Below are positions 26,584-34,305 of a DNA stretch of 50,412 bases, piece by piece. The translations under genes and the position numbers were made by a program. Source of the DNA: Vibrio fluminensis. GTDB taxonomy: Bacteria > Pseudomonadota > Gammaproteobacteria > Enterobacterales > Vibrionaceae. Every line of letters begins with the position of its first letter. Within the stretch, counting starts at the first letter, position 1. Location: positions 1 to 50,412 of the forward strand of contig NZ_JADILO010000032.1 in assembly GCF_015278125.1 (NCBI RefSeq). The letters are read 5' to 3'. The notes beneath the pieces are model-generated. The model was not told where the DNA came from. It made no database searches and saw only the letters and a program-made list of their open reading frames with translations.

Positions 26584-26775
26584 ATGGAACTTTCTGAGTT
26601 AAGACAAGGTATGCTTATTGAGAGCGCTCAAGGTAGTGGCAAAGTGTTGGTGATTGATGAGGTGACTCAATCGGTGTTGATTGAAAATCAGCAGAGTCAC
26701 GAGCAATTCGCGGTGGGTGTTGAGGAAATTGTTGATGATCCTCAATTGCACTTAGGGTGCGATAAATATTACTAA
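26584..26775 (+). CDS. Small uncharacterised protein between mdh and ispB
   Basis: Protein of 63 residues, acidic, no membrane segment or signal. I chose the ATG at 26584 because AGGAG lies just upstream; the longer reading from 26527 would overlap the mdh terminator. The sequence (ELRQGMLIESAQGSGKVLVIDE and a following IENQQSHEQFAVGVEEI) suggests a small beta-barrel-like fold, KOW- or SH3-like in feel, but I do not recognise a family. Flanked by its own ribosome binding site and terminators on both sides, it appears to be a genuine monocistronic gene of unknown function. Confidence 0.7.
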   Translation: MELSELRQGMLIESAQGSGKVLVIDEVTQSVLIENQQSHEQFAVGVEEIVDDPQLHLGCDKYY

Positions 26776-26790
26776 GCGTATGAGATAGAG

Positions 26791-26821
26791 AAAAGGCAAG
26801 CCAAGTGGCTTGCCTTTTTTT
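26791..26821. terminator. Bidirectional terminator between the small gene and ispB
   Basis: AAAAGGCAAGCC and GGCTTGCC form the stem, with a T-run on the plus strand and TTTT on the minus strand. It can end both convergent transcripts. Confidence 0.88.
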
Positions 26822-26839
26822 AGTGATTTGAATGAGAGC

Positions 26840-27811
26840 TTACTTGCTACGATGAACTGACAAGTGGGCTAGCGTAATCAATGCTTGTTTGTATTCAGAA
26901 TCAGGCAAGATAGCGAGTTCAGCGATGGCTTTATCTGCTTCTTCCACTGCTTTCGCGCGGGTGTACTCTAAAGATCCTGTTTGATCCATAGTTTGCAAAA
27001 TCTCTTCTAAACGATCCATGCCGTTGGCTTTTTCGATCGCTTCGCGGATCATTGCAGCCTGTTCTGCGTTGCCATGTTGCATCGCATGCAGTAACGGCAA
27101 GGTTGGTTTGCCTTCAGCAAGGTCATCACCAACGTTTTTACCCATCTCTTCGCCGTCAGCAGTGTAGTCCATCACATCATCAATCAACTGGAAGGCAGTG
27201 CCAAGGTATTTACCGTAGTTCTGCATTGCCAATTCAACTTCGGCTGAAGAGTCAGTTAGGATCGCTCCAATTTGCGTCGCCGCTTCAAATAGACGTGCAG
27301 TCTTAGAGTAGATCACCTGCATGTAGCTTTCTTCGGTAGTATCGGGGTCGTTGCAGTTCATTAACTGCAATACTTCACCTTCAGCGATCACGTTTACCGC
27401 ATCACTCATCAACTTAAGAATTTTTAGCGAGCCGAGCTCGGTCATCATTTGAAATGAGCGGGTGTAGATAAAGTCACCAACTAGCACGCTGGCCGCATTG
27501 CCAAACGCAGCGTTAGCGGTTGCTTTACCACGGCGCATATCAGATTCATCCACAACATCATCGTGCAACAGCGTTGCGGTGTGGATGAACTCAATAAAGG
27601 CCGCCGCAGTCGTGTGTGCATTGCCTTGATAACCAAGCGCACGAGCTGTCAGTACCGCTAAGAGTGGGCGTATGCGTTTGCCGCCACCACTGACGATATA
27701 GAAACCAAGTTGGTTAATTAGTGATACATCAGAGTTTAGCTGGGCTTGAATAGTTTCGTTCACTTTTGCCATGTCGTCGGCAGTAAGCGCTTGGATAGCT
27801 TTAAAATCCAT
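26840..27811 (-). CDS. ispB: Octaprenyl diphosphate synthase
   Basis: Protein of 323 residues that extends farnesyl diphosphate to the C40 chain used as the ubiquinone and menaquinone side chain. Both aspartate-rich motifs are present: DDVVDESDMRRG near 84-95 and DDVMD near 211-215, with GGKRIRP near 45-51. I start at the ATG at 27811 (MDFKAIQ), which gives the usual length. The longer reading from 27877 adds 22 residues with no family similarity. It diverges from rplU. Confidence 0.96.
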   Translation of the reverse strand: MDFKAIQALTADDMAKVNETIQAQLNSDVSLINQLGFYIVSGGGKRIRPLLAVLTARALGYQGNAHTTAAAFIEFIHTATLLHDDVVDESDMRRGKATANAAFGNAASVLVGDFIYTRSFQMMTELGSLKILKLMSDAVNVIAEGEVLQLMNCNDPDTTEESYMQVIYSKTARLFEAATQIGAILTDSSAEVELAMQNYGKYLGTAFQLIDDVMDYTADGEEMGKNVGDDLAEGKPTLPLLHAMQHGNAEQAAMIREAIEKANGMDRLEEILQTMDQTGSLEYTRAKAVEEADKAIAELAILPDSEYKQALITLAHLSVHRSK

Positions 27812-27927
27812 TGTAATTCCGGCTGAGGTTAGAACCTGTCTGGTATTTATATCTAAATTGTTAACTGAATAATACACTAAAAAACGTTGATAAATACATG
27901 CTTTAAGGGCATGATCTCGGCACTTTT

Positions 27928-27957
27928 AATTGGCGACTAGCTTTTCGCCAATTTTTT
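27928..27957 (+). terminator. Orphan terminator upstream of the rplU promoter
   Basis: AATTGGCGA and TCGCCAATT form a perfect 9-bp stem with an 8-base loop, followed by four more T. It lies between the divergent ispB and rplU genes, just upstream of the rplU -35 box. Confidence 0.75.
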
Positions 27958-27968
27958 CAAAATATGGC

Positions 27969-27997
27969 TTGTCATAGTGGCATTCATTCTGTAGAAT
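27969..27997 (+). promoter_or_regulatory. Sigma-70 promoter of rplU-rpmA
   Basis: TTGTCA (27969-27974), a 17-base spacer and TAGAAT (27992-27997), each one mismatch from consensus. The following CTGCGCCC is a GC-rich discriminator, as expected of promoters under stringent control. The leader would be about 75 bases. Confidence 0.75.
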
Positions 27998-28077
27998 CTG
28001 CGCCCTATTGATGATTAGTTTAGCGCACACCCTAGCTCATTATGTATGCAGGCTGTGCGGAAAAAGCGGAGTAAAAT

Positions 28078-28389
28078 ATGTACGCTGTTTTCCAATCTGG
28101 TGGTAAACAACACCGTGTAAGCGAAGGTCAAACTCTTCGTTTAGAAAAATTAGACGTTGAAACTGGCGCAACTGTAGAATTTGATAAAGTTCTTCTTGTT
28201 GCTAACGGTGAAAACATTCACGTTGGTGCACCTCTTGTTGAGGGTGGCAAAGTTGTAGCTGAAGTTGTACAACACGGTCGTGGCGATAAAGTTAAAATCG
28301 TTAAGTTCCGTCGTCGTAAGCACTCTCGTAAGCAGCAAGGTCACCGTCAGTGGTTCACTGAAGTGAAAATCACTGCAATCAACGCTTAA
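28078..28389 (+). CDS. rplU: Ribosomal protein bL21
   Basis: Protein of 103 residues, full length, with the family start MYAVFQSGGKQHRV and the conserved basic KFRRRKHSRKQQGHRQ segment near 79-94 that contacts 23S rRNA. Structural component of the 50S subunit, in an operon with rpmA 21 bases downstream. CGGAG precedes the ATG. Confidence 0.99.
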   Translation: MYAVFQSGGKQHRVSEGQTLRLEKLDVETGATVEFDKVLLVANGENIHVGAPLVEGGKVVAEVVQHGRGDKVKIVKFRRRKHSRKQQGHRQWFTEVKITAINA

Positions 28390-28410
28390 TCGAATTAGGA
28401 GAGCTTAACA

Positions 28411-28671
28411 ATGGCACACAAAAAAGCTGGTGGTTCTACTCGTAACGGCCGCGATTCAGAAAGCAAACGCCTAGGTGTTAAACGTTTCGGTGGCGAATCT
28501 GTTCTTGCAGGTAACATCATCGTTCGTCAACGTGGTACTAAGTTCCACGCTGGTAACAATGTAGGCCTTGGTAAAGACCACACTCTATTCGCTCTAACTG
28601 ACGGTAAAGTTAAGTTTGAAGTGAAAGGTCCTAAAAACCGTAAATTCGTAAGCATCGAATCTGCTGAATAA
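28411..28671 (+). CDS. rpmA: Ribosomal protein bL27
   Basis: Protein of 86 residues. The N-terminus MAHKKAGGSTRNGRDS is the typical gammaproteobacterial form whose tail reaches the peptidyl transferase centre. GRDSESKRLGVK and IIVRQRGTKFHAG are conserved family segments. AGGAGAG precedes the start. A terminator follows. Confidence 0.99.
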   Translation: MAHKKAGGSTRNGRDSESKRLGVKRFGGESVLAGNIIVRQRGTKFHAGNNVGLGKDHTLFALTDGKVKFEVKGPKNRKFVSIESAE

Positions 28672-28710
28672 TCAGATTCTTAGCTTAGAACTAGGTTTCT
28701 AGCTGAATTT

Positions 28711-28740
28711 AAAAGCCCTGCCGATTCGGCGGGGTTTTTT
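28711..28740 (+). terminator. rplU-rpmA terminator
   Basis: CCCTGCCG and CGGCGGGG (one G-T pair) with an ATT loop, followed by TTTTTT and preceded by AAAA. Confidence 0.88.
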
Positions 28741-28943
28741 ATTTTTAGCAAGGGCAAATAACCAGAGGCTTTTAGTTTTTATAGCTGAACAGAGAAAACC
28801 TCTCGTTATTTGGTCCAAAGTAGGCGACCCAAGATCTCAGGTGATCGATCTATATATGGGATCTGCTAGAATTTATATCATTGTCAATTAGCTCAAATGA
28901 GCCTTGTAAGTGATATTGCAACGCACACAATGCGGAGTAACAA

Positions 28944-30122
28944 ATGAAATTCGTTGATGAAGCGGTAGTTAAAGTTCAAGCCGGTGATGGCGGTAGTGGT
29001 GTAGTAAGTTTCTGGCGTGAGAAATTTATTACCAAAGGTGGTCCTGACGGCGGTGATGGTGGTGACGGCGGTGATGTTTACATCGTGGCTGACGAGAACC
29101 TAAACACGTTGATCGATTACCGTTTCCAACGCTTCTATGAAGCGGAGCGCGGCGAGAATGGTCGCGGCGGTAACTGTACTGGTAAACGCGGTAAAGACAA
29201 AGTGCTACGCGTGCCTGTTGGTACACGTGCGGTTGATATCCACACTAATGAAGTGGTAGCGGAAGTTGCGGAACACGGCAAGAAAATGATGGTTGCGAAA
29301 GGCGGCTGGCATGGTCTTGGTAACACGCGTTTTAAATCTTCAGTAAACCGCGCGCCACGTCAAAAAACACTAGGTACTAAAGGTGAGATTCGCGAACTGC
29401 GTCTTGAACTATTATTGTTAGCTGACGTTGGCATGCTTGGTCTGCCTAATGCTGGTAAATCAACTTTCATTCGCGCAGTCTCTGCAGCGAAGCCGAAAGT
29501 AGCGGATTACCCGTTCACAACATTAATCCCAAGTCTTGGCGTAGTAAGTGTTGTTCCTGAGAAGAGCTTTGTTGTTGCTGACATCCCTGGTCTAATCGAA
29601 GGTGCTGCTGACGGTGCAGGCCTAGGTATTCGCTTCTTGAAGCACCTAGAGCGTTGTCGCGTACTGCTACACATGATCGATATTATGCCGATTGATCAAT
29701 CTGATCCGATCCAAAATGCATTAACGATCATTGATGAGCTAGAGCAATACAGCGAGAAACTGGCTGATAAACCTCGTTGGCTTGTGTTCAACAAAGTGGA
29801 TCTAATGCCTGAAGAAGAAGCTAATGAAGTGATTCAAGGTATTTTGGATGCGCTAGGTTGGGAAGAAGAGTACTTCAAGATCTCAGCAGTGAACAAACAA
29901 GGCACGAAAGAGCTTTGTTACAAGCTAGCTGACTTTATGGAAACTCTACCTCGTGGTGAAGAAGAGATCAGCGAAGAAGATAAAGTTGATTTCATGTGGG
30001 ATGATTACCACAAAGACGCGATGTCTGGTAAAGACGTTATTACTGAAGGTGATGACGACTGGGACGATGACGATTGGGATGACGAAGAAGATGACGGTCA
30101 CGTTGTCTACGTTCGCGACTAA
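28944..30122 (+). CDS. obgE: GTPase ObgE/CgtA
   Basis: Protein of 392 residues. The glycine-rich Obg fold (1-158; GGPDGGDGGDGGDV near 32) is followed by a G domain with the Walker A GLPNAGKST (166-174), PFTTLIP switch region, DIPGLIEGA and the NKVD base-recognition motif. A very acidic C-tail (DDDWDDDDWDDEEDD) ends the protein. ObgE is an essential GTPase acting on 50S assembly, the stringent response and cell-cycle progression. It follows the ribosomal genes but has its own 272-base upstream region and terminator. Confidence 0.98.
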   Translation: MKFVDEAVVKVQAGDGGSGVVSFWREKFITKGGPDGGDGGDGGDVYIVADENLNTLIDYRFQRFYEAERGENGRGGNCTGKRGKDKVLRVPVGTRAVDIHTNEVVAEVAEHGKKMMVAKGGWHGLGNTRFKSSVNRAPRQKTLGTKGEIRELRLELLLLADVGMLGLPNAGKSTFIRAVSAAKPKVADYPFTTLIPSLGVVSVVPEKSFVVADIPGLIEGAADGAGLGIRFLKHLERCRVLLHMIDIMPIDQSDPIQNALTIIDELEQYSEKLADKPRWLVFNKVDLMPEEEANEVIQGILDALGWEEEYFKISAVNKQGTKELCYKLADFMETLPRGEEEISEEDKVDFMWDDYHKDAMSGKDVITEGDDDWDDDDWDDEEDDGHVVYVRD

Positions 30123-30138
30123 TCCTCAAATAGAATTG

Positions 30139-30165
30139 AAAGCCGCAATTATTTGCGGCTTTTTT
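30139..30165 (+). terminator. obgE terminator
   Basis: AAAGCCGCAA and TTGCGGCTTT form a 10-bp stem with a TTAT loop and a T-tail. Confidence 0.92.
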
Positions 30166-30266
30166 ACGTCTTAAATCTGGTATCAAATCAAAGTTATTTG
30201 CGTTATTTTTGGTCACAATGTCATCCCGTCAAGGACGTGTTTGATTTTGGGAGTAGTAAAATCAGT

Positions 30267-31037
30267 ATGGATACAAAGCAAAGAGCGGTTTCCCGCTTAA
30301 TTGCACAAGCTGGCCAAATGCTGCTTGCTCATGGGGCGGAAAGTGCATTGGTTGGCAGCATCATGGAACGAATTGGTCTTGCCTGTGGCATGGATGAAGT
30401 TGAAGTTTCGCTTTCTGCAAGCTCGTTGGTCGTGACGACCGTTAATCGTGGACATTGCATTACTACGGCGAGACGCTGTGCAGATCGCGGTATCAACATG
30501 CGCGTGGTTACTCAAGTACAGCGGATCTGTATTATGCTAGAGCGCGGGATCATTGATGAATATCTTGCCCAGCATAAGATCAATCAGATCAGTCCAGAGC
30601 GTTATAATCGCTGGTTAGTGGTGGTGATGATCGGTTTGTCTTGTGCTGCATTTGCTCGCCTCGCGGGCGGCGACTGGGCAGTTTTTGCCATGACTTTTCT
30701 GGCCTCTTCAGTGGGGATGATTGTTCGCCAAGAATTTGGTCATCGCCATTTCAATCCTCTGCTTAATTTCGCTGTTACCGCTTTTGTCACTACAGCGATT
30801 TCTGTACAAGCCTATATCTACAATATTGGTAATTTACCTACGCTGGTAATGGCATCGTCAGTTTTGATGTTGGTACCGGGGGTACCTTTGATTAACTGTG
30901 TCGCTGACATGCTAAAAGGCTACGTTAATATGGGGATTGCCCGCTTTGTTATGGCGAGCCTGCTTACGCTTGCGACTTGTCTTGGCATTATTGCTGCCAT
31001 GAGTGTTTTCGATGTGTGGGGGTGGCTATTATGAGTT
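30267..31037 (+). CDS. yjjP: ThrE-type exporter large subunit, YjjP-like
   Basis: Protein of 256 residues, the length of E. coli YjjP. A soluble N-terminal half (ThrE/DUF1212: MLLAHGAESALVGSIMERIG, then VVTTVNRGHCITTARRC) is followed by five hydrophobic helices. In E. coli the YjjP-YjjB pair exports succinate; ThrE relatives export threonine and serine. I start at ATG 30267, with GGGAG upstream, because the longer reading from 30153 begins inside the obgE terminator and adds 38 unrelated residues. Its stop overlaps the yjjB start (ATGA). Confidence 0.88.
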
Positions 31038-31504
31038 TCTTCGAACTGCTGTTTGGTTTACTCAATGACATGTTCTTTGCGGCGATTCCTGCGGTCGGCT
31101 TTGCGTTGGTGTTTAATGTGCCAGTTAAAGCTTTAAAATATTGTGCATTAGGCGGAGCGATCGGTCACGGTTCGCGTTATCTGATGATGCACTTTGGAGT
31201 CCCGATTGAATGGGCCACCTTCTTTGCCGCGACCTTTGTTGGCATGATCGGTGTTCATTGGTCTCATAAACTATTGGCTCACCCGAAAGTCTTTACCGTG
31301 GCGTCACTGATTCCCATGGTACCGGGAGTGTTTGCCTTTAAAGCCATGATCGCGCTAGTTGAGCTCAACCACCGTGGCTTTGAGCCACAGTTATTAGAGA
31401 TGCTGGCGACTAACTTTTTGAAAGCGATGTTTATTATCGCTGGACTTGCGGTTGGCTTAGCAATGCCAGGCTTGTTATTCTATCGCCGGCGCCCGATTGT
31501 TTAA
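31031..31504 (+). CDS. yjjB: ThrE-type exporter small subunit, YjjB-like
   Basis: Membrane protein of 157 residues with about five helices, the same length as E. coli YjjB (DUF3815/ThrE_2). Motifs ALGGAIGHGSRYLMMHFG and PMVPGVFAFKAM are typical. It starts at ATG 31031 within the yjjP stop, so the two subunits are translationally coupled. Substrate (succinate, or threonine/serine) is inferred from relatives. Confidence 0.88.
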   Translation: MSFFELLFGLLNDMFFAAIPAVGFALVFNVPVKALKYCALGGAIGHGSRYLMMHFGVPIEWATFFAATFVGMIGVHWSHKLLAHPKVFTVASLIPMVPGVFAFKAMIALVELNHRGFEPQLLEMLATNFLKAMFIIAGLAVGLAMPGLLFYRRRPIV

Positions 31505-31562
31505 ACACATAGGCAACGCCCCCCTTTTACAGAAAGTTAGGCTCAATAAATAGGATAACGGA

Positions 31563-32045
31563 ATGATTATTAGCATGATTGCCGCGATGGCAGACGAGCG
31601 TATTATTGGTAAAGACAATCAAATGCCATGGCATCTCCCAGCCGACTTTGCTTGGTTTAAGCGTTGCACACTAGGTAAGCCGGTTATTATGGGCCGTAAG
31701 ACCTATGAATCAATTGGTCGTCCGCTGCCTGGTCGTCAGAATATCGTGATCAGCCGTGATGACACGCTTCTCATTGAAGGCGTTGAAACTGCAACGTCGA
31801 TTGAGCAGGCGTTAGAGGTTGCTGGAGAGGTAGAAGAAGTGATGATCATTGGCGGTGGTGCAATTTACGCGGCATGCTTACCGATGGCTACGCGTCTCTA
31901 CATCACCCACATTGATGCAAAGATTGAGGGTGACACCCAATTTCCAGCGTGGGATGAAAGCTTTATTGAGAGCTACTCAGAGAGCTACAGCGCTGATGAG
32001 AAGAATGTTCACGATATGCGCTTTACGGTTTTGGATAGAGAGTAG
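31563..32045 (+). CDS. folA: Dihydrofolate reductase
   Basis: Protein of 160 residues reducing dihydrofolate with NADPH; target of trimethoprim. Active-site Asp28 (HLPADFAWFK) corresponds to E. coli Asp27. GRKTYESIGRPLPGRQNIVIS (about 44-64) and the glycine pair in MIIGGGAIYA (NADPH site) are present. It is convergent with apaH. The gap between them is full of hairpins. Confidence 0.98.
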   Translation: MIISMIAAMADERIIGKDNQMPWHLPADFAWFKRCTLGKPVIMGRKTYESIGRPLPGRQNIVISRDDTLLIEGVETATSIEQALEVAGEVEEVMIIGGGAIYAACLPMATRLYITHIDAKIEGDTQFPAWDESFIESYSESYSADEKNVHDMRFTVLDRE

Positions 32046-32239
32046 GGCGCGAAGCGTAGCTTCGCTTTGTATGGACGCTTCGCTGACGGATGAGAGAACA
32101 CTGCGTTTACGGAAAGTAAATCGGAGCTTCACTATTAGATACGGGACAGTTTAGTTACTCAGAAACTGTGAGATGTTGATATCGCGAGTTCCCTCGCGAT
32201 TCCGTCGTCCGTAGCATTGCGTTCCGTAATCCATGCGTT
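32046..32239. repeat. Hairpin-rich repeat element between folA and apaH
   Basis: Contains three perfect hairpins: GCGAAGC/GCTTCGC (32049-32065), ACAGTTT/AAACTGT (32146-32169) and ATCGCGAG/CTCGCGAT (32181-32200). It shares ACGCTTCGCTG and TTGCGTTCCG with the tldD-arcA gap. No T-rich terminator is obvious, so the element may itself act as transcription barrier between the convergent genes. Confidence 0.5.
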
Positions 32240-32241
32240 AA

Positions 32242-33048
32242 CTATGCTAACGCAGGTTGAGTGAAAAACTGTTTGTCTTCCCAGCGCAGCATCGTGAGTG
32301 AGCCCCCCCAGACGCAGCCAGTATCTAGGCCAATTTCTTTGTCGCTTTGGTGCCCTTCAAGTGCCGCCCAGTGACCAAATATCACCGCTTTATCTAATCG
32401 GATTCGACTTGGTAGCTCAAACCAAGGTACAAGCTCATCACTGGTGACTTCTTGTGGTGGCAATTTGCAATCCATATCGAGCCTAGCATCGGCAAAACAA
32501 AAACGCATACGGGTAAAAGCGTTGATAATGTAGCGGTAGCGCTCAATGCCTTGCAGCTCGCTATCCCACCAGTCCGGTTGATTGGCATACATGTTTTCAA
32601 TTAACCAAGTCCAATCTTGGCTTTGTAAGATTTGTTCCACTTCTTTAGCGTTTGCTCTAGCCGTGGCTAAATCCCATTGAGGGGAAATACCAGCGTGACT
32701 CATCACGAACTCTTCATGTTCCGCCATTAGCGGCTGGTGACGTAGCCATGTCAGAAGCTCATCTTTATCTTCAGCGGCAAAAATCGGCGCGGTTTGATCT
32801 TTGTCTTTAACGCGATGAATCCCCAGAGACACGGCGAGTAAGTGTAAGTCATGGTTGCCCAGTACGACTTTCGCACAATCACCGAGTTGTTTAACAAAAC
32901 GGAGTGTTTCTAGTGATTTAGGTCCTCGAGCGACCAAATCACCTGCGAGCCAGAGTTGATCGTGAGCTGGATTGAATTGCACAGTGTTAAGTAGCTGCCT
33001 GAGCTCATCAAAGCAGCCTTGTATATCGCCAACGATATATGTTGCCAC
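32242..33048 (-). CDS. apaH: Bis(5'-nucleosyl)-tetraphosphatase, symmetrical
   Basis: Protein of 268 residues cleaving Ap4A to two ADP and removing Np4 caps from RNA. Metallophosphatase motifs GDIQGCFDEL (7-16), GDLVARGPKS (36-45) and LGNHDLH (63-69) bind the two metals. The start is GTG at 33048 with AGGA eight bases upstream, nine bases after the apaG stop. Co-transcription with apaG is likely. Confidence 0.97.
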   Translation of the reverse strand: MATYIVGDIQGCFDELRQLLNTVQFNPAHDQLWLAGDLVARGPKSLETLRFVKQLGDCAKVVLGNHDLHLLAVSLGIHRVKDKDQTAPIFAAEDKDELLTWLRHQPLMAEHEEFVMSHAGISPQWDLATARANAKEVEQILQSQDWTWLIENMYANQPDWWDSELQGIERYRYIINAFTRMRFCFADARLDMDCKLPPQEVTSDELVPWFELPSRIRLDKAVIFGHWAALEGHQSDKEIGLDTGCVWGGSLTMLRWEDKQFFTQPALA

Positions 33049-33057
33049 AGAATTTTC

Positions 33058-33438
33058 CTAGTTTAAGACATTGGGAATCGCGAGACGAAACGGCTCTATT
33101 TCAGCATGGAACTGCTGACCTTTTGCATCCAGCATGATGTACTGGCCTTGCATAACACCGACAGGTGTTTCAATCGCTGTACCGCTGGTATACGTATACT
33201 CGTCATTGCCTTCAATAAAAGGCTGTTGCCCAACCACACCTTCGCCTTCAACCGTGACTTGTTTGCCGTTGGCATCAGTAATCAGCCAGCGACGAGCAAT
33301 CAGTTGTACCGTTTCAGTACTGAGATTTTTGACGGTGATAATATAAGCGAAGATATAGCGTTTTTCTGCTGGATCGGACTGTTCCGCAATATAGCGGGTA
33401 TGAACTTGGACTTTAATACAAGGTTGAGAGATATCCAT
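33058..33438 (-). CDS. apaG: Co2+/Mg2+ efflux-associated protein ApaG
   Basis: Protein of 126 residues of the ApaG/DUF525 beta-sandwich family. Motifs RYIFAYIITVKNLS, RRWLITDANG and VVGQQPFIEGNDEYTYTSG are conserved. I start at ATG 33438 (MDISQPC) because GAGGAG lies upstream; the longer reading adds seven unrelated residues. Biochemical role is still uncertain in the family. It sits between ksgA and apaH as in E. coli, but a terminator separates it from ksgA. Confidence 0.95.
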   Translation of the reverse strand: MDISQPCIKVQVHTRYIAEQSDPAEKRYIFAYIITVKNLSTETVQLIARRWLITDANGKQVTVEGEGVVGQQPFIEGNDEYTYTSGTAIETPVGVMQGQYIMLDAKGQQFHAEIEPFRLAIPNVLN

Positions 33439-33461
33439 ATAAACTCCTCGTAAAGCCAAAC

Positions 33462-33484
33462 AAAAAGGGCGCGAGTGCGCCCTT
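33462..33484 (-). terminator. Terminator between ksgA and apaG
   Basis: On the minus strand AAGGGCGC and GCGCCCTT form an 8-bp stem with a 4-base loop followed by TTT, making a run of five T with the stem. It lies just after ksgA and before the apaG ribosome binding site, so it may attenuate read-through into apaGH. Confidence 0.78.
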
Positions 33485-33489
33485 AAAGA

Positions 33490-34305
33490 TTATGCTTGAT
33501 GGCTGCTGTTTGCATCCAACCAGTTAGCCATAGCAACAAATTGCTCTAACGTTAGGTTCTCTGGACGCATGGCTGGGTTTACACCTAGCTCTTCCAAAGT
33601 TTCTGTACTCATTAATGCTTTGTAGCAGTTGCGTACTGTCTTACGGCGTTGGTTGAAACCTTCACGACATACACGCTCAAGCCATTTTAGGCTTGTTGCT
33701 GGGTGCGGAAGTGTTTCGTAAGGCACTAGACGTACAACTGCCGAGTCCACTTTCGGTGGCGGAACAAACGCCGTTGGCGGTACTTCAAGTACTGGAACTA
33801 CTTTACAGTAATACTGCGCCATAACCGTTAGACGGCCATAAGCTTTACTGCCCGGACCTGCTGCTAGACGGTTTACCACTTCTTTTTGCAGCATAAAGTG
33901 CATGTCTGAAATATCCGCATGGAATTCAAACAGGTGGAACATCAACGGTGTTGAAATGTTATATGGTAGGTTACCGAAAATGCGCAGCTTATTGTTTGGT
34001 TTCACCAATTGAGTGAAGTCGAAGCGCATTGCATCGCCTTCGTGGATAGTCAATTTATCAGCAAGTTCTGGGTGATTACGCAGACGCTCTGCAAGGTCGC
34101 GGTCAAGTTCGATAACAGTAAACTTATCCACTTCGCGGCCGACAGGCTCGGTAATTGCGCCTAAACCAGGACCGATCTCAACTAGGTTTTGACCTGGTCT
34201 TGGGTTGATAGCTGAAACAATACCATCAATGATATATGGATCGTTTAGGAAGTTTTGACCAAAACGTTTACGCGCTTTGTGCCCTAGATGGACATCATTT
34301 CTCAT
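33490..34305 (-). CDS. ksgA: 16S rRNA dimethyladenosine transferase
   Basis: Protein of 271 residues that dimethylates A1518 and A1519 of 16S rRNA, a late 30S maturation check. SAM-binding motif VEIGPGLGAITEP (about 42-54), catalytic NLPYNIST (about 113-120) and GQNFL (16-20) are present. The start overlaps the pdxA stop (ATGA). Loss confers kasugamycin resistance in relatives. Confidence 0.98.
   Translation of the reverse strand: MRNDVHLGHKARKRFGQNFLNDPYIIDGIVSAINPRPGQNLVEIGPGLGAITEPVGREVDKFTVIELDRDLAERLRNHPELADKLTIHEGDAMRFDFTQLVKPNNKLRIFGNLPYNISTPLMFHLFEFHADISDMHFMLQKEVVNRLAAGPGSKAYGRLTVMAQYYCKVVPVLEVPPTAFVPPPKVDSAVVRLVPYETLPHPATSLKWLERVCREGFNQRRKTVRNCYKALMSTETLEELGVNPAMRPENLTLEQFVAMANWLDANSSHQA

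Noticed and set aside
27812..27877. 22-residue N-terminal extension of ispB
   Set aside because: No similarity to the family; start at 27811 gives the standard 323 residues.
33106..33453. 115-codon plus-strand frame opposite apaG
   Set aside because: apaG on the minus strand has the right length, motifs and ribosome binding site; this is its shadow.
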